Assembly (NCBI GenBank): GCA_947581645.1
Contig: CANPVF010000154.1
Location: 1 to 34,918, forward strand
DNA: 34,918 nucleotides
Reading direction: 5' to 3'
DNA from: Candidatus Caribbeanibacter nitroreducens
Lineage (GTDB): Bacteria; Gemmatimonadota; Gemmatimonadetes; Palauibacterales; Palauibacteraceae
The notes beneath the pieces are model-generated. The model had not been told where the DNA came from and did not search any database. It saw only the letters and a program-made list of their open reading frames with translations. Shown piece after piece: positions 17,024 to 27,002 of this stretch. The position numbers were made by a program, and so were the translations under genes. Numbering within the stretch: the first letter of the stretch is position 1; each line of letters begins with the position of its first letter.

Positions 17024-19483
17024 TCACCGGGGCGTGAGCACGTAGCTGCGGCCGCCCTCCCGATCCTCGCGATCCCGCGGGAGGGAGACCGGAATCAGCT
17101 CCCCGCTCCGCCACCGCTCCGACATGTCGCGGTAGTGGTCGCTGAAGGGGTTGCCGCTCTGCCCCGTGGGCAGGAGGAAGCGGGCCTCGGGACCGTCGGG
17201 TCGCAGCTCCGCCACGAAACGCTCCGTGGGGCCGTAGTCGCTGATCCAGGGTGGCCTCCACGACTCCCCGCCGATCTCCTCCCAGCGGGCGTAGTCGTCC
17301 GGGCGCAGGGTGTGGGGGGCGCCCGGCCCCGGGTAGGGCCCCACGTCGAAGCCGAAGAGGGCGTCCAGCCACGCCACGCGTCCCAGCGGATGGCGGTGCA
17401 CCTCCCGGTGGAGCTCTCCCCAGGTCCGGCCGCGCACCGCCCCGACAGCGTCCTCCATGGCGGCCGCCTCCAGCTCGGCCAGCGTCTCCCGGTCCTCGGT
17501 GCCCACATCGTCCACCCAGGCGTCGCCGCCCTCGCCCTCCAGGATCCGGAGCAGCGCGCCGTCGGGGAAGTAGGCCCAGCGCCCGCCTCCCCCGTACTCG
17601 TCGGCGGCGATCCGGTCGCGGAGCGCGTAGAGCCACGCGTAGAAGAGCGGCGCGCCCCGGGCGGCCGTGTCCACCCTCCGGTCCCAGGCCGAGAGGACGG
17701 CCGCCGCCGAGTCGGCTCCGGCCCGCCGGGCGGCGGCCACGGCCCGGTCCCGGACCCGCGCCGCGAAGAGGCTCCGGACGTCGCGCGACAGGGAGGCCGT
17801 GGCGTCCGGCGTCCAGGACGCGGCTCCCGACAGGCGATCGACGAGCCGACGGGCCCGGAACGGGAGGGGATAGTCACCCCCCACCACGCCGTGCAGGCCC
17901 GGCGCCTGCAGGTTGTTGGCGGTGGCGAAGAAGCCCCGCTCCGGGTCCTCCCCAGCCGGGTGGGCGGCCGGTGGCCAGAAGCCTCTCCACCCTCCCTCCC
18001 AGCGCGACGCCGGCACCGGCAGCGCACCGGACCATCCCGGCCGCACCGGGATCCGCCCGCTCAGCCGGTACCCCACGTTCCCGCGGCTGTCGGCGAAGAC
18101 CACGTTCTGGTGCGGCGAGGCGAACTCCCGCACCGCGCTGTCGAAGGCGGCGGCCGTCCGCGCCCGGTTCATCCCCAGGAGCCCGCGCAGCTCTCCCGTC
18201 GTCTCGGCCGGGACCCAGCGGGCCGCCAGGGTCCCGTCGAGCCCCTCCACGGCGTCGGTGATCACCGGGCCGCGGGTGGTGGACCGCACGCGGTGGAGCA
18301 CGGGGCTCTCCCGACCGCGGACCCGTATCGTCTCGGGGCGGACGGCGAAGGGGCGGAGCGTGTCGCCGTCCCGGTAGCGCCGCCCCTCGGGGCCCACCTC
18401 CTCCCGGGCGAAATCGATGTCGTCCACCATGCCGTTGGTGAAGCCCCAGGCGACGCCGCGGTTGAAGCCGACGACGACGCCGGGAACCCCCGGGAGGGTC
18501 AGGCCTCCGGCGGCGTAGCCGCGCCCGGCCGAGATCGCGGCCAGGTACCAGGTGGCCGGCGCCCGGAGGCCCAGGTGCATGTCGTTGGCCACGATGGGAT
18601 GACCGCTCCGGGTGTGCTCGCCCCCCACGACCCACGCGTTCGACGCCCGGCGTGCCGACCGTCGGCCCAGGAAGGCGAAGGGGTCCCAGCGATCGGTCCC
18701 CTGCGACCGCGATCGGGCCGCCGTACCGGAGGCCGGGGCCGCGGCGGTGTCCCCCGCCGCGGGGAGCTCGATCCCCGCCGCGGTGGGCTCGACCCCCTCC
18801 GGCAGCGGCACGCTGTCCTCCAGGATCGTCGGCGCCCACTCCGGATAGCCGGCTTCCAGGAAGCGGAGCTTCTCCGGCGGGAGGACGCGCGAGGCGTTCC
18901 AGCGGGAGAGCTCGGTCTGCCAGAACGTCAGGTCCAGGGACATCACCTTTCCCACCGCCAGGCTGGCCCGGGCCGACCAGTTCCCGGGCTCGATCCCCAG
19001 GATCACGAACTCCGGCGGCCAGGCCCCCTCCCAGCTGCGGATCCGGGCGTTCACCCCGGCGGCGTAGGCGGACAGCAGGGCCCGCTCCCGCGGTTCCAGG
19101 GAGCGGAGCGCCCGGCCGGCGGCGCCCCACAGGTCCAGGGTCCGGGACAGCCGGTCCACCGGCAGCGCCTGCGCCCCGAAGATCTGCGCCAGCCGCCCCC
19201 GGGCCGACCTCTTCAGGAGCTCCATCTGCCACAGCCGGTGGCTGGCGTGGAGCCAGCCCTGGGCGAAGAGGGCATCCGGGAGCGTGTCGGCCCGGACGTG
19301 GGGGACCCCGTGGTCGTCGACCCGGACGTGGACCTGTGCCTCCGGTCCCCCTTCCGTGGACGACGGGACCTCCACGGCTCCGGAGGGCGACTGCAGGGAG
19401 GAGCGGAGGTAGAAGTAGCCGCCGGTGGCGGCGAGCCCGGCCAGCACGACGAGCGCGGCGGCGGCCGCGCCGACCCGCTTCAC
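17024..19483 (-). CDS. Penicillin acylase family Ntn-hydrolase
   Basis: DHGVPHVRADT, FAQGWLHASHRLWQMELLKRSARGRLAQIFG, Ser nucleophile motif ASNAWVVGG, HLGLRAPATWY, ATANNLQAPG. GTG start overlapping the upstream stop (GTGA, 19480-19483). Confidence 0.92.
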   Translation of the reverse strand: MKRVGAAAAALVVLAGLAATGGYFYLRSSLQSPSGAVEVPSSTEGGPEAQVHVRVDDHGVPHVRADTLPDALFAQGWLHASHRLWQMELLKRSARGRLAQIFGAQALPVDRLSRTLDLWGAAGRALRSLEPRERALLSAYAAGVNARIRSWEGAWPPEFVILGIEPGNWSARASLAVGKVMSLDLTFWQTELSRWNASRVLPPEKLRFLEAGYPEWAPTILEDSVPLPEGVEPTAAGIELPAAGDTAAAPASGTAARSRSQGTDRWDPFAFLGRRSARRASNAWVVGGEHTRSGHPIVANDMHLGLRAPATWYLAAISAGRGYAAGGLTLPGVPGVVVGFNRGVAWGFTNGMVDDIDFAREEVGPEGRRYRDGDTLRPFAVRPETIRVRGRESPVLHRVRSTTRGPVITDAVEGLDGTLAARWVPAETTGELRGLLGMNRARTAAAFDSAVREFASPHQNVVFADSRGNVGYRLSGRIPVRPGWSGALPVPASRWEGGWRGFWPPAAHPAGEDPERGFFATANNLQAPGLHGVVGGDYPLPFRARRLVDRLSGAASWTPDATASLSRDVRSLFAARVRDRAVAAARRAGADSAAAVLSAWDRRVDTAARGAPLFYAWLYALRDRIAADEYGGGGRWAYFPDGALLRILEGEGGDAWVDDVGTEDRETLAELEAAAMEDAVGAVRGRTWGELHREVHRHPLGRVAWLDALFGFDVGPYPGPGAPHTLRPDDYARWEEIGGESWRPPWISDYGPTERFVAELRPDGPEARFLLPTGQSGNPFSDHYRDMSERWRSGELIPVSLPRDREDREGGRSYVLTPR

Positions 19484-20103
19484 GGCCCGCCTTCCTCCCG
19501 GCCGTCCGGCTGCTGCCCGCCGGACGTATCGGAGAGCGTTCGCCGCAGGGAGACGTAGTGGCGGCGATCCGCCATCACCAGCCGACGGCGCGTGAGCCGG
19601 TCCAGGAGGCCCCGCACCTCCTCGACGGCTCGCTCCATCTCGCCGGCCACGTCGGAGGCCCCTGCCCGTCCCAGCCTCTGCACGGTCCTCCAGGCCGCCC
19701 GATCGTCTCCCTCCACGGCCCCGACCAGCATGGGGTCGCCGCCCGCGCTCTCCCCGGCCACGGCCAGCGTCCGCCGGACCAGGGCCGACTCCACCGGATC
19801 CAGGTGATGCTCCTCGAGGCCCCGGAAGAAGAACCACGTCTCCTCGAGCCCGTCCCGGGACCGGATCTCGTCCACGAGCTTCGCCACGACCTCGTCGGCG
19901 CAGCTGAAGTCGATGACCGCCACGTTCCGGAAGTCCAGGACGGCCACCAGCGGGCCGTCCGAGGCGACGATCTGCTCCCGGATGCTCATGCGCACGGCCC
20001 GGCCGGTGTGCCGGGTGACGAGATAGCTGTACAGGCTCGTCTCCGAGACCTCCGGCTGCAGGCCGCCGGCCCGCGGCGTCTCCCTGGCCTCGTCAGCGCT
20101 CAC
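19480..20103 (-). CDS. STAS-like (DUF4325-like) protein with helical C-terminal extension
   Basis: MSIREQIVASDGPLVAVLDFRNVAVIDFSCADEVVAKLVDEI, STAS-like with IDFS. GTG start at 20103 preferred (11-nt overlap with upstream gene); track start 20133 also possible. Confidence 0.65.
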   Translation of the reverse strand: MSADEARETPRAGGLQPEVSETSLYSYLVTRHTGRAVRMSIREQIVASDGPLVAVLDFRNVAVIDFSCADEVVAKLVDEIRSRDGLEETWFFFRGLEEHHLDPVESALVRRTLAVAGESAGGDPMLVGAVEGDDRAAWRTVQRLGRAGASDVAGEMERAVEEVRGLLDRLTRRRLVMADRRHYVSLRRTLSDTSGGQQPDGREEGGP

Positions 20104-21016
20104 GTCCGCCCCCCTCCCCGTCCCGCTCTTCACGTGCCGGGATCACGATCAGCACCTGGGCCCCCGGAAACTCCGGCAGCCCCTCCTCGGTCCCCGGAAT
20201 GTCGTCCCACTCGGGGACGCGCGCGATGGAGGCGTCGCCGCTCCGGATCCGGATCTCGCCGTTCCACCGGTCCACCTGCCGCCGTATGGCCTGGAGCCCC
20301 TGGCCCCGGCCGGGATCGTGGAAGCGGGATTCGCCCTCCAGGAATGCCGCCTCCAGCGCCTTCAGCGCGGACCAGCGGTCGCCGTACCGGCGGGCGTGCT
20401 CCTTCGCCAGCGACCCCTGGAACCCCACCCCCACGTCCATGACCGCCAGCACCACCACGTCCCGGCCCAGCCGCTCCTTCCAGTAGTAGGTCTGCGCGCA
20501 CACCCAGCCGTCGGCCTGGGCGTGCTCCAGCACGTTCTGGCAGACCTCCGACAGCATGACGCTGAACTGGATGACCGACGGCTTGGGGTGGCCCAGCTTC
20601 TTCTGGAGGATGGCCGACGCCCGGTCGCGGACGCGCTCCACCACCTGGTGAACGTCCCGGTGCGACCGGATGGGGGTGATCTCGAGCAGCGCGTCGGACT
20701 CCCGATGGGAGCGGCCGCTCCGCTCGGGGAGGTCGAACACCTCGGCCGCGTTCGGCCAGAAGTCCATTCGCTCCACGTAGCTGCGGACGTCCTTCGACTC
20801 CGGCCGCTCGATGCTGGGCGCCAGGCCCGTCCGCTCGCGGGCCACCTTGCCGGCGGCCAGGAGCCCCACCAGCCCGTACGGAGAGACCCAGCGGACCCGG
20901 CGGGTGTCGTAGATCACCCGCCCGTCCCCCGCCTCCGTGGCGCGGTTCGTCTCCTCCACGATCTCCTCGAATCCGTCCTGATCCAGGACGGACGGCACCG
21001 AGACCACCCGGCTCAC
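20093..21016 (-). CDS. STAS-like domain fused to a GHKL/HATPase domain (anti-sigma kinase-like)
   Basis: N-terminal VIYDTRRVRWVSPYGLVGLLAAG; N-box SVMLSEVCQNVLEHAQ; G1 VMDVGVGFQGS; G2 DPGRGQGLQAIRRQV. GTG start (21014-21016). Confidence 0.75.
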   Translation of the reverse strand: MSRVVSVPSVLDQDGFEEIVEETNRATEAGDGRVIYDTRRVRWVSPYGLVGLLAAGKVARERTGLAPSIERPESKDVRSYVERMDFWPNAAEVFDLPERSGRSHRESDALLEITPIRSHRDVHQVVERVRDRASAILQKKLGHPKPSVIQFSVMLSEVCQNVLEHAQADGWVCAQTYYWKERLGRDVVVLAVMDVGVGFQGSLAKEHARRYGDRWSALKALEAAFLEGESRFHDPGRGQGLQAIRRQVDRWNGEIRIRSGDASIARVPEWDDIPGTEEGLPEFPGAQVLIVIPAREERDGEGGGRER

Positions 21017-22014
21017 GTCCCCTCCCCCGTCTCCAGAGTTCGCCCCGCGTCTCCCGTCTCCGCCACCGCCCGGCCCCCGCGACGCCGCGCGTTGCGGGCG
21101 GCCAACCGGTTGGCGCGCCGGACCGCCCCGTGCACCGGGTCCCCGGACAGGAGGGATCCGAAGCACGTGATCCCCCACACGTCGCCGCAGCCGGTGGGGT
21201 CCGGGTCGTCGACCGACTCCGACACCGGCTCCTCGCCGTCGACGACGCCTCCGGATCCTCCGCCGCCGGCCTCAGCGAGCTCGGGGGTGGCCGCCCACCG
21301 GGCGCCGCGGTCCCCCAGCGTCACGAGCACGGCCCGGGTTCGCCCGTCGGCCACCAGCTGCCGCGCCGTCTCCCACGGGTCCGTGCCCGGGCCGGCCAGC
21401 AGCCCGAGCTCGTCTTCGTTCACCTGGACAAAGTCGAAGCACGAGACCCATTCCGCACCCTCGTCCAACCGCCGGGAGCGGCGGACCCCGCCCGGTCCGA
21501 CGTCCAGGAAGAGGGAGTGAAGGTCGGCGTAGACGGGGCCCCCGACGACGTCCCGGAGCCGGCGCGCCACCGGGAGGTCCATCTCCCAGCCGGCGATGAA
21601 GTTCACGTACAGGGCGTCGCAGGAGGCCGCCAGAGGAACCAGCTCCTCCCGGCTCCATCCCGGGACGCCGCCGCTGAGACGCTCGGTGCGCTCTCCGGCG
21701 TCCCGGTAGCGGAGCTCCACCCGGTTGTTGGGCTCGTCGACGAAGCGCACCCCCTCCAGCGATCCGACCCGCTCCAGGCCGTCCAGCAGCTCGCGGGCCC
21801 TGCCCTGCATGTCCTTCCCCACCTTGATGATGGGAACGAGCGTCCAGCCGCGGGGTCCCGCGGCCTCGAAGGCGGAGAGGGCGTAGGCGATGCCGCCCCA
21901 CTCCTCCACGGGGGCGTCTCGCGTCGCGTCCCGGCCGTGGATGGTGTCCCACACCAGGGTGCCCACCACCCCGAGACGCCTGTGGTCGGAGCTCCCGGGC
22001 GTCCCGGTGGTCAC
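21013..22014 (-). CDS. PfkB-family carbohydrate kinase
   Basis: GVVGTLVWDTI, GGIAYALSAFEAAGP, VQVNEDELGLL, VLVTLGDRGA, catalytic DPTGCGDVWG. Confidence 0.85.
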   Translation of the reverse strand: MTTGTPGSSDHRRLGVVGTLVWDTIHGRDATRDAPVEEWGGIAYALSAFEAAGPRGWTLVPIIKVGKDMQGRARELLDGLERVGSLEGVRFVDEPNNRVELRYRDAGERTERLSGGVPGWSREELVPLAASCDALYVNFIAGWEMDLPVARRLRDVVGGPVYADLHSLFLDVGPGGVRRSRRLDEGAEWVSCFDFVQVNEDELGLLAGPGTDPWETARQLVADGRTRAVLVTLGDRGARWAATPELAEAGGGGSGGVVDGEEPVSESVDDPDPTGCGDVWGITCFGSLLSGDPVHGAVRRANRLAARNARRRGGRAVAETGDAGRTLETGEGT

Positions 22015-22042
22015 CGGCGGCGGCGCGGGCGCGCGGCCAGCT

Positions 22043-23848
22043 TCAGTCGCCCACCTCCAGCAGGGCCATGAACGCCTCCTGGGGCACGTCGACCGTGCCC
22101 ACCTTCTTCATGCGCTTCTTCCCCTCCTTCTGACGCTCCAGCAGCTTCCGCTTGCGGGTCACGTCTCCGCCGTAGCACTTGGCCGTGACGTTCTTGCGCT
22201 GGGCGGGGAGGGTCTCCCGGGCCACCACCTCGCTGCCGATGGCCGCCTGGATCGGGACCTCGAACATCTGCCGCGGGATCAGCTCCTTCAGCTTCTGCGT
22301 GACCTTCCGGCCCCGGTCGTAGGCGCGGTCCCGGTGCACGATCGTGCTCAGGGCGTCCACGGGATCCTTGTTGAGCAGGATGTCGAGCTTCACCAGGTCC
22401 GACTCCTCGTAGCCCACGGGCTCGTACTCCATGGTGGCGTAGCCGCGGGAGACGGACTTCAGCCGGTCGTAGAAGTCCAGGACGATCTCGGCCAGCGGGA
22501 GCTTGTAGACGATCTCCACCCGCTCCGGGTCCCGGTACCGCATGTCCTGGTACTCGCCCCGCCGGTCCTCGCACAGCTTCTGGATGTTTCCGATGTGGTC
22601 GTCGGGCGTCAGCATCCGGACCCGGACGTAGGGCTCCTCGACCTTCTCGATCTCGCCCCGGTCCGGGAACTTCGCCGGGTTCTCGACCTCGATCTGCTCC
22701 CCGTCGGTCAGCGTCACCCGGTACTCCACGTTCGGGATCGTGGTGATCAGGTCCAGGTCGAACTCCCGCTCCAGCCGCTCCTGGACGATCTCCATGTGGA
22801 GGAGCCCGTTGAAGCCGCAGCGGAAGCCGTAGCCCAGGGCCTCCGAGGTCTCGGGCTCGTACCGGAGGCTGGCGTCGTTGAGGCTCAGCTTCTCGAGGCC
22901 GTCGCGCAGGGCCTCGAAGTGATCGGACTCGGTGGGGTGGAGCCCGGCGTACACCATGGGCTTCACTTCCTTGTAGCCGGGCAGCAGCTCCTCGGCCCGG
23001 TCGCTGGCGTCCAGGATGGTGTCGCCGACCTTGGTGTCGTGGATCTTCTTGATCTGCGCCGTCAGGTATCCCACCTCGCCGGTGGAGAGCTCCTCGGTGG
23101 ACTGCATGCCCAGCCGCAGGTACCCGACGTCGTCCACCTCGTAGACGGAGTCGTTGGCGCCGAAGGTGATCTCCATGCCCGGGCGCACGACGCCGTCCAC
23201 GACCCGGATGAAGGGGACGGCCCCTCTGTACTTGTCGTAGAAGGAGTCGAAGATGAGGGCGCGGAGCGGCTCGTCGGTCCGGCCCGAGGGCGCCGGGACC
23301 CGCTCCACGACGGCCTCCAGGATCTGGTCGATGTTCGTCCCCTCCTTGGCGGAGGCCAGGATGACCTCCTCGGGCTCCTTGCCCAGCAGGTCACAGACCT
23401 CCATCCGCAGGTCCTCGGGCCGGGCCGAGGGCAGGTCGATCTTGTTGAGGACGGGGATCAGCTCCAGGTCGGCGTCCATGGCCTGGTAGAGCGTGGAGAT
23501 CGTCTGGGCCTCGATGCCCTGGGCGGCGTCGATGACCAGGAGGGCGCCCTCGCAGGCCGCCAGGCTCCGACTCACCTCGTAGGTGAAATCGACGTGCCCC
23601 GGGGTGTCGATGAGGTTGAGCTCGTACTCGTCACCGTCCTCTGCCGTGTACGGGAGCCGGATGGCGTTCAGCTTGATGGTGATCCCCCGCTCCCGCTCCA
23701 GGTCCATGGAGTCCAGGACCTGCTCCTTCATCTTCCGCCGCTCCACCGCCCCGGTGGCCTCCAGGAGGCGGTCGGCCAGCGTGGACTTGCCGTGATCCAC
23801 GTGGGCGATGATGGAGAAATTCCGTATGTGGTCCAGGTCGTTGGACAC
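22043..23848 (-). CDS. lepA: Elongation factor 4
   Basis: 601 aa; [55 protein letters not shown]-terminal [23 protein letters not shown] and [29 protein letters not shown]. Confidence 0.98.
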   Translation of the reverse strand: MSNDLDHIRNFSIIAHVDHGKSTLADRLLEATGAVERRKMKEQVLDSMDLERERGITIKLNAIRLPYTAEDGDEYELNLIDTPGHVDFTYEVSRSLAACEGALLVIDAAQGIEAQTISTLYQAMDADLELIPVLNKIDLPSARPEDLRMEVCDLLGKEPEEVILASAKEGTNIDQILEAVVERVPAPSGRTDEPLRALIFDSFYDKYRGAVPFIRVVDGVVRPGMEITFGANDSVYEVDDVGYLRLGMQSTEELSTGEVGYLTAQIKKIHDTKVGDTILDASDRAEELLPGYKEVKPMVYAGLHPTESDHFEALRDGLEKLSLNDASLRYEPETSEALGYGFRCGFNGLLHMEIVQERLEREFDLDLITTIPNVEYRVTLTDGEQIEVENPAKFPDRGEIEKVEEPYVRVRMLTPDDHIGNIQKLCEDRRGEYQDMRYRDPERVEIVYKLPLAEIVLDFYDRLKSVSRGYATMEYEPVGYEESDLVKLDILLNKDPVDALSTIVHRDRAYDRGRKVTQKLKELIPRQMFEVPIQAAIGSEVVARETLPAQRKNVTAKCYGGDVTRKRKLLERQKEGKKRMKKVGTVDVPQEAFMALLEVGD

Positions 23849-24037
23849 GGAGCTGTCAGACCTCTCGAGTCGGGGTGCGTTCAGCGGCTCTCGGGGCTCG
23901 TCCGGGGCGGCGGGTCCCGCGGACCGGGGCCCGGTCGCCCGCGGCCGGCGCGGTTCGGAACCGGGACAATGATACCGCGGCGTCCGGGCGCCGGTCCGAA
24001 CACCAGGGGACGGCCCGGTGCACGGCCGGCGGCCCGT

Positions 24038-24718
24038 TCAGGCCCGCGGGAAGCGGACGCGGAAGGGCCCCTCGCCGGTCGTGTCCGTCTCGACCTCCCC
24101 GCCGGCCCGGCGGGCCTGCTCCGCGAGCTCGTCCCGCTGTTCCCCGCTCTCCCACGGCCCCCCGGGGCCCACCTCGACCCAGGGCTCCTCGCCGGATCCG
24201 GCCGCCAGATAGGGCTCGTTTCCTTCGCGGGCCGCGTGCCGGGCCCCGGAGGCGGCGGCCAGGACCAGCGCCAGGAGCGCCCCTTCCCTGGCCCGGACCG
24301 ACAGGCCGTCGCCCTCCCCGTCGGCGTCCGGCAGGCGGAGCCGGAGCCCCTGTCCGTCCTCCCGCTCGTCCAGCCGGAAGGCGGCCGCCGCCTCCTGCAG
24401 GAACTCCGCCAGGTCGACCCCGGTCCGGGGCTCCTCGGGCGACCGCCGGGCCAGGGCGATGAGCATCCGGATGCGTCGGTCCACGAGCCGGATGTTCTGA
24501 TCCACCACGCCCGTCAGCCGCTCCGTCTCCTCCTCGTCCCCCTCCGCCGCCCGCATCCGGATCACCTCCAGGTTCACCGTCATGGCCTGGAGGGGGTTCT
24601 TCAGCTGGTGGGCGATCCGGTCCACCGCCTCGGCCAGCACCGAGCTCCCGACCTCGGCGCCGAGGCTCCCCGGGTCCTCCCCTCCGGGCACCGCCAGCCC
24701 GCCCTCGCGTTCGCTCAC
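24038..24718 (-). CDS. Histidine-kinase-like protein: HisKA-type H-box with degenerate ATPase region
   Basis: H-box AEAVDRIAHQLKNPLQAMTVNLEVIRMR. The downstream region lacks a recognisable N-box and DxGxG. GTG start overlaps the upstream stop (GTGA, 24715-24718). Confidence 0.65.
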   Translation of the reverse strand: MSEREGGLAVPGGEDPGSLGAEVGSSVLAEAVDRIAHQLKNPLQAMTVNLEVIRMRAAEGDEEETERLTGVVDQNIRLVDRRIRMLIALARRSPEEPRTGVDLAEFLQEAAAAFRLDEREDGQGLRLRLPDADGEGDGLSVRAREGALLALVLAAASGARHAAREGNEPYLAAGSGEEPWVEVGPGGPWESGEQRDELAEQARRAGGEVETDTTGEGPFRVRFPRA

Positions 24719-25491
24719 AGCTCCACCACGAGGCCGTCGTGGGCGGGACGGACGCCCTCGGGCAGCCGCTCGGCCGTCTCCCCGTGTTCGAGACGATGCG
24801 TCATGTGCGTGAGGAACGTCCGCTCGGCGCCGATCCTGCGGGCGGCGTCCACGGCCTCCTCCACGTTGAAGTGGGTGGGATGGGGATTGCCGAACCACAG
24901 CGCGTTCACCGCCAGCACCCGGACCCCCTCCAGCAGGGGGAGCGCCTCCTCCGGGATCTCCTTGGCGTCGACGACCACCGCCAGGTCGCCCACCCGCAGC
25001 CCGTAGCTCGTGTAGCTGCCGTGCGGGCAGCCGAAGGGCGTGACCTCGAAGCCGGCGGCGCGAAAGGGCTCACGGTCGCGGAACGTCCGGAGCTCCAGGT
25101 CCGGGACCGTGCTGCCGGGGTCGGGCTCCACGTGCTCCGAGAAGACGTACGGGAAGCGGTCCCGGATCTCGTCCCGATACTCGTCAGCCACGTGCACCGG
25201 GAGCGCGTGCTCGGAGCGGAGCGTGAAGATCCGCAGGTCGTCCACGCCGTGCAGGTGGTCCGCGTGGGGATGCGTGATGAACACGGCGTCCACCTGCCGC
25301 ACCCCGGCCTCCACGAGCTGCAGCCGCAGCTCCGGTGGGGTGTCCACCAGGAGGCGCCGCCCCTCCTGCTCCACGAGCATGCCGTGGCGGGTGCGCCGGT
25401 TCCGGGGATCGTCGGAGCTGCAGACCTCGCACCGGCACCCGATGACCGGCACGCCGAAGGAGGTGCCGGTGCCGAGGAAGCGGACCTTCAC
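24715..25491 (-). CDS. MBL-fold metallo-hydrolase (PhnP-like)
   Basis: VKVRFLGTGTSFGVPVIGCRCEVCSSDDPRNRRTRHGMLV, FITHPHADHLHGVDDLR, VDAKEIPEE, THFNVEEAVD. GTG start. Confidence 0.88.
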   Translation of the reverse strand: MKVRFLGTGTSFGVPVIGCRCEVCSSDDPRNRRTRHGMLVEQEGRRLLVDTPPELRLQLVEAGVRQVDAVFITHPHADHLHGVDDLRIFTLRSEHALPVHVADEYRDEIRDRFPYVFSEHVEPDPGSTVPDLELRTFRDREPFRAAGFEVTPFGCPHGSYTSYGLRVGDLAVVVDAKEIPEEALPLLEGVRVLAVNALWFGNPHPTHFNVEEAVDAARRIGAERTFLTHMTHRLEHGETAERLPEGVRPAHDGLVVEL

Positions 25492-25553
25492 GGCGCGCCG
25501 GCACTCCGCCGTGGCCGGCGCCGCGGCGGCGGGCTTGAACCGTCCACCCGCCG

Positions 25554-27002
25554 CTACAGCTCCTCGATCCGCATCATGTTGGTGGTCCCGGGAACGTGGA
25601 AGGGCACTCCGGCGGTGACGACGAAGCCGTCTCCCTCCTCCCCGAAGCCGGCACTCAGGGCCTCGCCCCGGGCCCGTCCCACCATCGTCCGGTAGCTGAC
25701 CTCGTCCCGCAGGAGAACGGGATAGACCCCCCAGACCAGGGCCAGCTGGTTGTAGGTGCGCCACTGGTCCGTGACGGCCAGGATCGGGACCGTCGGGCGC
25801 TGGGCCGACATGACGCGGGCGGTGAAGCCGCTCCGGGTCAGGGTGACGATGAACGGCAGGTCCAGCCGCTCGACGGCCTGCAGCGACGCGGCCGCGATGG
25901 CCGCCGACGTGGTCTGCTGGACCTCGGCGCGCTGCTCGCGCTCCCGCAGGGCGACACGGCCGGCCTCGGCTCCGCTCTCCTCCTCGGTCCGGCGTACGAT
26001 GCGCTCCATCGTCCGCACGGCCTCCACGGGATAGTCTCCGATGGCCGTCTCCCCGGAGAGCATCACGGCGTCGGTGCCGTCCAGCAGGGCGTTGGCCACG
26101 TCGGAGACCTCGGCCCGCGTGGGGCGCGGCTGGTCCGTCATGGAGTCGAGCATCTGCGTGGCGGTGATGCTCGGCCGTGCGAAGCGCTGTCCCTCCTGGA
26201 TGATCCGCTTCTGGACCATGGGGACCTCCTCGTAGGGGAGCTCCACCCCCAGGTCCCCCCGGGCCACCATGACGCCGTCGCTCTCCCTCAGGATCCCCGG
26301 GAGGTCGGAGAGCGCCTGGTCCTTCTCGATCTTGGAGATGATCAGCGTCTCGTCGCTGCACCGGTCGCGGAGGGCCCGCACGTCGTCGGACCGCCGAACG
26401 AAGCTCAGGGCCACGTAGTCGATCCCCAGCTCCTCGACGAACTCCAGGTCCTCCTCGTCCTTCGGCGTCAGGCTGGAGGCGCCCACCTCGACCCCGGGCA
26501 GGTTCATGCCCTTCTGCGCCCGGAGGAGCCCGGCCGTGCGGCACCGGGCCACGACGCCGGGGGGCTCCACCCGCTCCACCTCCATCTCGATCCTCCCGTC
26601 GTCCAGGAGGACCGTGTCGCCGGGCGAGAGGTCCTCGGCCAGGCCGGAGTAGGTCGTGGCGATGCACCGCTCGGGCGGGACCCCGGCGGCGCTCTCCGTG
26701 CCCTCCGGCACGAAGCAGTAGGTCTGGCCCTCCTCCAGATCCATGGGCCCGTCCAGGTCGCTGACCCGGATCCGCGGCCCCTGGAGATCGGCGACGACCG
26801 CCAGCGGCCTGCCGTACTCCCGGGCCAGGTCGCGCACCGTCTCGACGACGCGGACGGTCTGCTCGTGGGTGGCGTGGGAGAAGTTGAGCCGGACGGCGTT
26901 CATCCCCGCCTCGAACAGCTCGCGCAGCACGTCGGGCTCGGCGCTGGCCGGGCCGACCGTGCACACGATCTTGGCTCGTCTGAAGTCCGGTGCGGCCGTC
27001 AT
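25554..27002 (-). CDS. pyk: Pyruvate kinase
   Basis: RRAKIVCTVGPASAEPDVLRELFEAGMNAVRLNFSHATHEQ, MVARGDLGVELPYEEVPMVQKRII, ATQMLDSM, ANALLDGTDAVMLSGETAIGDYPVEAV. Confidence 0.97.
   Translation of the reverse strand: MTAAPDFRRAKIVCTVGPASAEPDVLRELFEAGMNAVRLNFSHATHEQTVRVVETVRDLAREYGRPLAVVADLQGPRIRVSDLDGPMDLEEGQTYCFVPEGTESAAGVPPERCIATTYSGLAEDLSPGDTVLLDDGRIEMEVERVEPPGVVARCRTAGLLRAQKGMNLPGVEVGASSLTPKDEEDLEFVEELGIDYVALSFVRRSDDVRALRDRCSDETLIISKIEKDQALSDLPGILRESDGVMVARGDLGVELPYEEVPMVQKRIIQEGQRFARPSITATQMLDSMTDQPRPTRAEVSDVANALLDGTDAVMLSGETAIGDYPVEAVRTMERIVRRTEEESGAEAGRVALREREQRAEVQQTTSAAIAAASLQAVERLDLPFIVTLTRSGFTARVMSAQRPTVPILAVTDQWRTYNQLALVWGVYPVLLRDEVSYRTMVGRARGEALSAGFGEEGDGFVVTAGVPFHVPGTTNMMRIEEL

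Noticed and set aside
17135-19558. 807-aa plus-strand ORF
   Set aside because: Antisense to the penicillin acylase gene; compositionally biased, no motifs.
21890-25006. 1038-aa plus-strand ORF
   Set aside because: It is antisense to lepA, the HK-like and the MBL genes, which have clear motifs. The translation is low-complexity (H/L/V/G/R-rich), typical of antisense frames in high-GC DNA.
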